Shown here one piece after another: positions 57,296 to 64,000 of a DNA stretch of 64,000 nt. This stretch comes from Prostheceraeus crozeri (lineage: Eukaryota > Platyhelminthes > Polycladida > Euryleptidae), in assembly GCA_907163375.1 (NCBI GenBank), contig CAJQUW010006296.1, positions 62,001 through 126,000 of the forward strand, given 5' to 3'. The first letter of the stretch is position 1. Every line of letters starts with the position of its first letter. The notes beneath the pieces are model-generated. The model was given only the letters and a program-made list of their open reading frames with translations. It was not told the origin of the DNA and ran no database searches. Made by a program: the position numbers and the translations under genes.

Positions 57296-59880
57296 ACAAC
57301 GCGTTTGTCAAGTTCATTGATTCTATCATGTCAGTACTACACACATTTGATTTACAAAACATGCTTTGAATACTCATACGATGAAGTTCTTACTTTCATT
57401 TATTTCTAACGCACACACTGTTGAAACTTTATTTTTCAACCTGTAAACTGTTGAAACTTTATTTTGTTTCTAACATATAAACAGCTTAAAGTTTATTTCT
57501 AATGTACACACTGTTGAAACTCTATTTTTAACTTGTAAACGGCTGAAACTTTATTTCTAACGCGATTCTATCATGTCAGTACTACACACATTTGATTTAC
57601 AAAACATGCTTTGAATACTCATACGATGAAGTTCTTACTTTCATTCATTTCTAACGTACACACTGTTGAAACTTTATTTTTCAACTTGTAAACTGTTGAA
57701 ACTTTATTTTGTTTCTAACATATAAACAGCTAAAACTTTATTTCTAACGTACACACTGTTGAAACTTTATTTTTAACTTGTAAACGGCTGAAACTTTATT
57801 TCTAACGCACAAAGCACTTAAACTTTATTTCCATCATACACACTATTGAAACTTAATTTTAATCTGTAAACTGCTGAAACGATATTTTTTCATTTACAAC
57901 TAGTAGAACGCTGAGTCTAACTTGCAAACTAGTAAATCCTACGATCTTGTCTTACAAACAGTTATACCTTTCTTTCTAGCATATAAACTGTTATACCTCT
58001 ATTTCTAACATACAAGCAGTTAAAACTTTATTTCTAACTTACAAACAGATAAAACTTTATTCCTAACGTACACACTGTTGAAACTTTATTTTTCAGCTTG
58101 TAAACTGTTGAAACTTTGTTTTGTTTCTAACATATAAACAGATAAAACTTTATTTCTAACGTACACACTGTTGAAACTTTATTTTTAACTTGTAAACGGT
58201 TGAAACTTTATTTCTAACGTACACACTATTGAAACTTTATTTTTAATTTGTAAACTGTTGAAACTTCATTTTATTTCTAACAAACAAGCTGATAAAACTT
58301 TATTCTTAACTTGTAAACTGGTGAAGCTTCATTTTATTTCTAACATACAAACAGATAAAACTTTATTCTTAACATACGCACTATTGAAACATTAGTTTTA
58401 ACTTGCAAACTATTGAAACTTTATTTTTAACTTGTTAACGGTTGAAACTTTATTCTATTTCTAACATGCAAACAGATAAAACTTTATTCTTAACTTGTAA
58501 ACTGATGAAACTTCATTTTATTTCTAACATACAAGCTGATAAAACTTTATTCTTAACTTGTAAACTGGTGAAGCTTCATTTTATTTCTAACATACAAACA
58601 GATAAAACTTTATTCTTAACATACGCACTATTGAAACATTAGTTTTAACTTGCAAACTATTGAAACTTTATTTTTAACTTGCTAACGGTTGAAACTTTAT
58701 TCTATTTCTAACATACAAACAGATAAAACTTTATTCTTAACTTGTAAACTGATGAAACTTCATTTTATTTCTAACATACAAACAGATAGAACTTTATTCT
58801 TAACTTGTAAACTGGTGAAACTTCATTCTATTTCTAACATATAAACAGATAGAACTTTATTCTTAACATACACACTATTGAAACTTTATTCTTAACTTGT
58901 AAACTATTGAAACTTTATTTTTAACTTGTAAACGGTTGAAACTTTGTTTTATTTCTAACATACAAACAGATAGAACTTTATTCTTAACTTGTAAACTGGT
59001 GAAACTTCTTTTTATTTCTAACATATAAACAGATAGAACTTTATTCGTAACATACACACTATTGAAACTTTATTCTTAACTTGAAAACTATTGAAACTTT
59101 ATTTTTAACTTGTAAACGGTTGAAACTTTGTTTTATTTCTAACATACAAACAGATAGAACTTTATTCTTAACTTGTAAACTGGTGAAACTTCATTCTATT
59201 TCTAACATATAAACAGATAGAACTTTATTCGTAACATACACACTATTGAAACTTTATTCTTAACTTGTAAACTATTGAAACTTTAATTTTAACTTGTAAG
59301 CGGTTGAAACTTTGTTTCTAACATACACACTATTGAAACTTTATTTTTAACTTTTAAACTGGTGAAACTTTATTTCATTTCTGGCATACAAGCAGATAAA
59401 ACTTTATTCTTAACTTGTAAACTGGTGAACCTTCATTTTTATTTCTAACATATAAACAGATAGAACTTTATTCTTAACATACACACTATTGAAACTTTAT
59501 TTTTAACGTGCACACTGTTGAAACTTTATTTTTAATCTACAAACTGTTGAAACTATATCTTTCATTTACAAATAGTGGAACGCTTAGTCTAACTTACAAA
59601 CCATTAAATCCCGCAATCTTATTTTACAAACAGATGTAACTTTATTTCTAACGTACACACTGTTGAAACTTTATTTTTAACTTGTAAACTCTTGAAACTT
59701 TATTTTATTTCTAACATAGAAACAGCTTAAACTTTATTTCTAACACATACACTATTGAAACTTTATTTTTAATCTGTAAACTGTTGAAACTATATCTTTT
59801 ATTTACAAATAATAGAACGCTTAGTCTAACTTGCAAACTAGTAAATCTTATTCGTCATCAAATCTAACTGTTTAAATCTT
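57296..59880. repeat. Minisatellite 2, 28-30 bp units
   Basis: Copy of minisatellite 1, about 127 bp longer because of extra units. The minus strand carries AATAAA in most units. It lies directly downstream of the 3' end of the exonuclease-like gene. Confidence 0.9.
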
Positions 59881-60009
59881 CATCATGGAAATCAATGTTT
59901 CACAGTCATTTGAAAAAGATATGATCACCCTTCATCTAACCCATCCGTTGCATGATAACAACAACTCTTCGCATAATAACATTTATTGAATAACTGTAAC
60001 AAGCATGCA

Positions 60010-60558
60010 TTACAAATCAATGGTTTGAAACAGATAAAATAGATACAGCTGGTAACTGTCATATAGCGAGCAATGATAACCATATAGGACTTTGGCAGTG
60101 TTGAGGTAAGGAGGAAAGAAGCATTGGTTATGAACGTAGCTACTACAACGAACAGACAAAATAGGAACACACAAATCCTTAAAACGTTTCGTGACTTCAT
60201 GATAGTGTTGATTCACTCTACTATCCCAAGGTGGGAGCAAAATATCATTAATGACTAGATTGGGAAATACTTTCCTCTCCTTACCAGGATTATTACAAAA
60301 AATGCGTATAACATTGAAAGCAGCTAACCATCGTTTAAAGTCAATAAGAAGAGCAGTCTCACAAGAAAAGCCATAGTCTTGCAAATATTTCAGATTAAGT
60401 CCATGAATGTGTTTTCTCGCCCATTGATCAACATTGGGATTGCAGTTGGCATGTTGATGATAGACACTGACAATCTGATATGTCCAATTGTTCATAGCAA
60501 TAGCACTGAGCTCCTGTACAGGTTCACCCTCACAATCCATAAAAATGATGATAGAAGC
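60010..60558 (-). CDS. DEDDh-exonuclease-like gene, last exon
   Basis: A splice acceptor (TTTCCGTTTTAG at 60559-60570) precedes the frame ASIIIFMDCEGEPVQELSAI. The strand IIIF plus DCE fits exonuclease motif I (DxE). HIHGLNLKYLQDYGF and LIDFKRWLAAFNVIRIFCNN follow, then LLPPWDSR. Near the end HCSLYDSYQLYL fits motif III (H-x-S-x2-D). A 3'-5' exonuclease role is inferred from these motifs. I recall similar proteins as repeated families in marine invertebrates but cannot name them. Stop at 60010. The frame looks whole, but upstream exons were not identified. Its 3' part was duplicated into the satellite block. Confidence 0.55.
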   Translation of the reverse strand, partial: ASIIIFMDCEGEPVQELSAIAMNNWTYQIVSVYHQHANCNPNVDQWARKHIHGLNLKYLQDYGFSCETALLIDFKRWLAAFNVIRIFCNNPGKERKVFPNLVINDILLPPWDSRVNQHYHEVTKRFKDLCVPILSVRCSSYVHNQCFFPPYLNTAKVLYGYHCSLYDSYQLYLFYLFQTIDL

Positions 60559-60592
60559 CTAAAACGGAAATTTACACATCTAAGGAAACGTT

Positions 60593-60793
60593 CTATAACA
60601 TATTACAAAATGAAGAATTACATCGATGCTTTTCACGACAAAATACACAAATGATATGATGGCAACGAAGAAGTAAAATGTATCTAATAAGGCCACGTCT
60701 ACGACACTCAAAGCACATAAGCGAATTGTCATAGGGTAGAGTTAGGAAAGGACTAGTAATTCTCCTTCTTTGATTTGCGTTTTGATGCAGCAT
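60593..60793 (-). CDS. RING-like zinc-finger small protein
   Basis: From Met at 60793 about 66 residues can be read. MCFECRRRGLIRY and LLRCHHIICVFCREKHRC give C-x2-C-x13-C-x-H-x2-C-x2-C, close to the first half of a RING finger, followed by C-x4-C. It overlaps the end of the upstream frame by about 40 bp. It could be an exon of the exonuclease-like gene, but no clean donor in the right phase was found. Confidence 0.4.
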   Translation of the reverse strand: MLHQNANQRRRITSPFLTLPYDNSLMCFECRRRGLIRYILLLRCHHIICVFCREKHRCNSSFCNML

Positions 60794-61526
60794 TCTTCTC
60801 CGACTTGCGCTTCGTACCACTGCTGTTAAGGATTTGATCAATTATGTCGTCCACGTTGGGTGGCTTTGGAATATATAGGATGGATTCCATATGCATGGAG
60901 AGAGAGGCTATTTTATTATCCTTGTGTCGACCATAATATAGCCCATTCACTTTGAAAAGGATATCCCAAGTACCTTCTCCGAGCTCATCACATCTGATGG
61001 GTATTGAATGATCTCCATCCTTCTTATAGTAAGTACACCAATGTGATACTGGTAGGCAAATGTGATTACCATATCAAATCTTTCTATAGGGAGTATCCTT
61101 GTCATCTCTCGCCTTCCACTCTTGAGCAAGAGGAGTAGGAATGTCCATATTTAATGTCACATACTCATCAATAATATCAAGTTGGTGGCGAATGTACGGA
61201 CTCACGGGGATCAGTATGTAGTCCCCATACTGACTGCTCAATATCTTCACATCAGTGGAAGGGAGCATTCCGTTCGCAGTACTACGCTATGATCCTCATG
61301 ACGCAAGACTTGTTTAAATTTACGCTGTAGCGGTGTAGGATTATGTACCTTTGTTGTTTCTTCCACTGGTCTCAGCTGTAGATGATCTGATTGTAGCGAA
61401 CCTTGTAACGTCTGGCCACCATTTTGTCCTGTCAGTGTAGTAGATGTAGAAGATGCCTGAAAATAAAAAAGATTCTATCAAGTTTACGTTCAAGGGAGGA
61501 GAGGGAGGAAAGTAGCGACTTACCAT
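60753..61526 (-). pseudogene. Unrecognised spliced gene in the 60-62 kb cluster
   Basis: The start codon ATG (61524-61526, context TAAAATGG) is the last codon of exon 1. After a 67-bp intron, exon 2 reads ASSTSTTLTGQNGGQTL and VHNPTPLQRKFKQVLRHEDH. Further pieces include SQYGDYILIPVSPYIRHQLD, ITFAYQYHIGVLTIRRMEII and a basic C-terminal tail (KRKSEKNAASKRKSKKENY). No family was recognised; a virus-like origin is possible. About three breaks are present. Confidence 0.45.
61457..61523 (-). other. Short intron, 67 bp
   Basis: Donor ATG|GTAAGTCGC at 61523, pyrimidine-rich stretch and acceptor TTTTTTATTTTCAG|GC at 61457-61458. It removes phase 0 and leaves an open frame. Confidence 0.75.
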
Positions 61527-61719
61527 TTTAGTTGGATAATATAACAGGGATGTAGAGAGAGAATGTGCGTCCGTCACTTGTACGATTCAACGATGGAATG
61601 ATTCTCACTGTGGAAGGCTCTCTATTTATGAAGGAATGCTTGATTCTCATTAGACAACAATCCTCATTGGAGAATAGCATCAAGTTGATTCCCACTCTCA
61701 CCGATGCTTCATTCGCCCG

Positions 61720-62115
61720 CTAGCGCTCATCGTCTCCTTTCACCGTCTCGACTAAAGCTCTATTGTATTCTTCCGTTGATAGGTGTGGTAAAACACGGGT
61801 GGGCAAATGTGTGTCGTCGCGCCATTGATAATAATACTCCAACAGTAGGCGACCATGCTTGAATACGCGCCTTGGATATTTCAGCAAAGTCTCATCAATC
61901 AATTTCCTACTTTGAGCCACACTCATGAATACAATGTGGCAGACAAGCTCGTTGTGGGGGAGGGTGTGGGCATACACCAATGGTTGAATGTAGGTCGTAA
62001 GCATATGATCATTCATCATGAGTTGGAAGCCTATCACTGAAGGCAGCTCGACATACGTCCTTAGAGTCACCTAAACAATGTCCTCCATGCTCTGGGAAAC
62101 TACCTGCGCCATCGG
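61720..62115 (-). pseudogene. Unrecognised small gene in the 60-62 kb cluster
   Basis: The frame begins MAQVVSQSMEDIV and continues TLRTYVELPSVIGFQLMMN, then LVCHIVFMSVAQSRKLIDET and YPRRVFKHGRLLLEYYYQW, and ends TVKGDDER. No domain was recognised. About one break. The upstream flank (62116-62395) has a TATTTTATACC stretch near 62190 that could be a promoter. Confidence 0.4.
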
Positions 62116-62399
62116 CTAAATCGCTCCTCTCGTCGTCAAAAGAATGTACATAGCTCATGCACTCCAACTCTCTCAGTGCTGTAGGCATATTTTATACCAC
62201 CCACCCCTACGCTCCTCTGGTGTTAACTTTCGTTTAGCAAAAAGTCGTCATGAAATTTCAACGACGGAGTAAAAGTTTGAGATGATACACTCCTGCCAAA
62301 CTAACTCATGAAGTAGCTTTGCTGTGATACATTTCTATCTGTAAACATATGGTAATGTTAAAGTGAATCTAAAACTTTTCAGCTTATTAATTGTTCATC

Positions 62400-62895
62400 G
62401 TTGCATCAACGCTTTAACTCGTGAACAGTTATTTTATTTTAATTTACACTTAGTCTAACTTGTAAACTAGTAAATCTTGCGATCTTATTTTTACAAACAG
62501 TTATACCTTTATTTCTAACATACACACTATTGAAACTTTATTTCTAACTTGTAAACTCTTGAAACTTTATTTTGATATACAAACAGCTAAAACTTTATTT
62601 CTAACGCATACACTATTGAAACGTTATTTCTAACTTGTAAACTCTTGAAACTTTATTTTGATATACAAACAGCTAAAACTTTATTTCTAACGTATACACC
62701 ATTGAAACTTTATTTTTTTATTTTTTTTTAACTTGTAAACTCTTGAAACTTTGTTTTTTGATATACAAACAGCTAAAACTTTATTTCTAACGTACACACT
62801 ATTGAAACTTTATTTTTAACTTGTAAACTGGTGAAACTATATCTTTCATTTACAAATAGTAGAACGCTTAGTCTAACTTGTAAATCTTAAAACAT
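62400..62895. repeat. Minisatellite 3, short copy
   Basis: The same 28-30 bp family as at 47.3 and 57.3 kb (CTTGAAACTTTATTTTGATATACAAACAGC-like units, split here for length). It ends with the same CATTTACAAATAGTAGAACG block. It separates the minus-strand cluster from the next genes. Confidence 0.85.
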
Positions 62896-62907
62896 TTCAT
62901 ATGGGCG

Positions 62908-63105
62908 ATGATGGTAGATGAAATAGTGTTAAATAAAATTAAGATAGCTTACACTTCTGATACAGGGATAGCAATCGACTGCGATCCATGTGTAAAGAGC
63001 TTGTTAGACTACGGAAGAGAGAAGTGTGTTATATTGCGTGTGGCGCGTGAGTGTCCTCCCATTTCATTCCATTCATCAATTCGTCTCATTGATAGAGACA
63101 GGTAG
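62908..63105 (+). CDS. Hypothetical small ORF
   Basis: 65 residues (MMVDEIVLNKIKIAYTSDTG, then CDPCVKSLLDYGREKC). No domain was recognised. GACAG|GTAGAA at its end could be a splice donor leading into a longer gene. Low confidence that it is coding. Confidence 0.25.
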   Translation: MMVDEIVLNKIKIAYTSDTGIAIDCDPCVKSLLDYGREKCVILRVARECPPISFHSSIRLIDRDR

Positions 63106-63110
63106 AAATC

Positions 63111-63500
63111 ATGGTTCTCATAACGTATGCAATGGAAAGTTTACAAGACAACCTTCGACAGCTGGCTAAATGTCGCCCTGGCGCGAATGCATACTACGTT
63201 GAGACAGAGGCAATCACTTGCAAACATGACGCAGAGAGGTTTAACAAGATTGACCATTGCCGAATGTCCCTTGCGGTATACATAGCTACGGGTTTCACCG
63301 CCGCCCTTTACAGGAACGCCCGTCGAAAGGAAGTATTACACCGAACTTCATTTGCAACGTTCAAGTTGACTGATAGCAGATTCAACTTAATGATAGTATT
63401 CGCCAGTCCGAAGACTGCCCAGGGCAAACCGCGTGGAGGTTCTATCATGTCTTGCCCCATGGTGGCCCTTAAGAGAGCCGTTGGTTCGTTCTCGGGATGA
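63111..63500 (+). CDS. Hypothetical ORF, 129 aa
   Basis: ATG start, MVLITYAMESLQDNLRQLAK, then CRMSLAVYIATGFTAALYRN and FKLTDSRFNLMIVFASPKTA. Composition is less biased than the surrounding repeats and the frame is long for the region, so it may be real. No family was recognised. It converges with the coiled-coil gene ending at 63518. Confidence 0.35.
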   Translation: MVLITYAMESLQDNLRQLAKCRPGANAYYVETEAITCKHDAERFNKIDHCRMSLAVYIATGFTAALYRNARRKEVLHRTSFATFKLTDSRFNLMIVFASPKTAQGKPRGGSIMSCPMVALKRAVGSFSG

Positions 63501-63517
63501 TTGAAGGAATATGGGAT

Positions 63518-64000
63518 TCAAGCTTGCCGCTTCGCCACCGGCTCGTTGACGGAAGCAGGTGGGCGCTTCTCATTGATAACTGTAAAGAAAGAAGTTATTA
63601 GTTATCATCTTGAACTCTAAGTTACTTGTTTTAACTTACAGATCTTCTCCGGACGTGGCTCGAACAGGAATCCTGTGATTGGTTCCTTATGGTCGAATCT
63701 AAAATGAAGGCATTCGATACCTTTTTTAGCCCTGCTGTAACACATTTCGTCTCTGCCACGTTCACAGAGGAGCGGTCTTGCGGGCACACCTCCTTTCTTA
63801 TCTAGGGGAATGTGGAGGCGACTTGATCGTCGAGTACTGCTACTCATCACTTGCTGGTGCAGCTCCTGATTAGTCGCCACCACCTTCCCCAACTGCTTTC
63901 GCAGCCCTTCCACCTCCTCCCTCATCTTTCTCAACTCCTTCTCCTGACTCTCTCTCTCGATCAGGAGCTGTTCTTCTCTAGCCTTACTAGCGAGGTGCGA
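63518..64000 (-). CDS. Coiled-coil gene with a 60-bp intron, 5' end outside window
   Basis: Exon 1 enters from the window edge with a Glu/Lys/Leu coiled coil (SQEKELRKMREEVEGLRKQL and the following 15 residues). Then come SRLHIPLDKKGGVPARPLL, CLHFRFDHKEPITGFLFEPR and PEKI. The intron at 63580-63639 has a consensus donor GATCT|GTAAGT and acceptor TTTCTTTACAG. Exon 2 continues in frame as FINEKRPPASVNEPVAKRQA and stops at 63518-63520. The gene looks intact in the visible part. No family was recognised. The spliced frame fits exactly, which is good evidence that it is a real gene. Confidence 0.7.

Noticed and set aside
60010-63500. Second Polinton in the 60-64 kb cluster
   Set aside because: No terminal inverted repeats, polymerase, ATPase or integrase motifs were seen there.
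1-64000. tRNA or rRNA genes
   Set aside because: No B-box-like GGTTCGAATCC or rRNA-like text was seen on either strand by eye.

Overview
The window looks like nuclear DNA of an animal, most likely a marine invertebrate, and it is almost entirely transposable elements and satellites. The signs are Penelope-like elements (PLEs), hAT and P-type DNA transposons, RTE-like and CR1/L2-like LINEs, a Ty3/gypsy element with the integrase-first Gmr1 order, a Polinton/Maverick, AT-rich spacers, and 60-67 bp GT-AG introns. No tRNA, rRNA or bacterial operon was seen. The species cannot be named from the sequence.

Layout. 1-1.35 kb: two PLE 3' ends facing each other. 1.7-2.7 kb: a THAP-domain P-type transposase fragment with a 2.3-kb hAT element (2726-5045) inserted next to its start codon. 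7.0-7.4 kb: a decayed minisatellite. 7.7-12.0 kb: an old tandem duplication; one copy holds a second hAT relative (7813-9634) and the other keeps the empty site. 12-23 kb: mostly featureless, AT-rich, with three PLE remnants (17.7, 19.3, 20.3-22.5 kb). 23.15-25.3 kb: a 5'-truncated RTE-like LINE with a PHD-type zinc finger. 26.3-45.75 kb: a Gmr1-like fossil split by a 15.4-kb Polinton (29510-44915) with a perfect 6-bp target duplication; the Polinton is itself invaded by a CR1/L2-like LINE. 45.8-60.4 kb: two copies of a satellite block (483-bp higher-order units, then a 28-30 bp minisatellite, then part of a gene), separated by a 5.2-kb PLE that has its own target duplication. 60.0-64.0 kb: a compact cluster of small, mostly unrecognised genes, including a DEDDh-exonuclease-like and a RING-like gene, with two clear short introns.

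The most unusual object is inside the Polinton. Its protein-primed DNA polymerase B is interrupted at the catalytic motif C by an intein of about 350 residues (35690-36738) that carries two LAGLIDADG (DOD) homing-endonuclease motifs. The same element carries a parvovirus-type phospholipase A2 domain joined to its integrase, hairpins close to both ends, and repeated hairpins between genes. It is a fossil with about ten breaks, although its 0.5-kb terminal repeats are still about 98% alike by eye.

The nesting gives a relative history. Gmr1 came first, the Polinton second and the LINE last. In the satellite region the block was duplicated first and the PLE landed in one copy afterwards, because the other copy still shows the unoccupied site.
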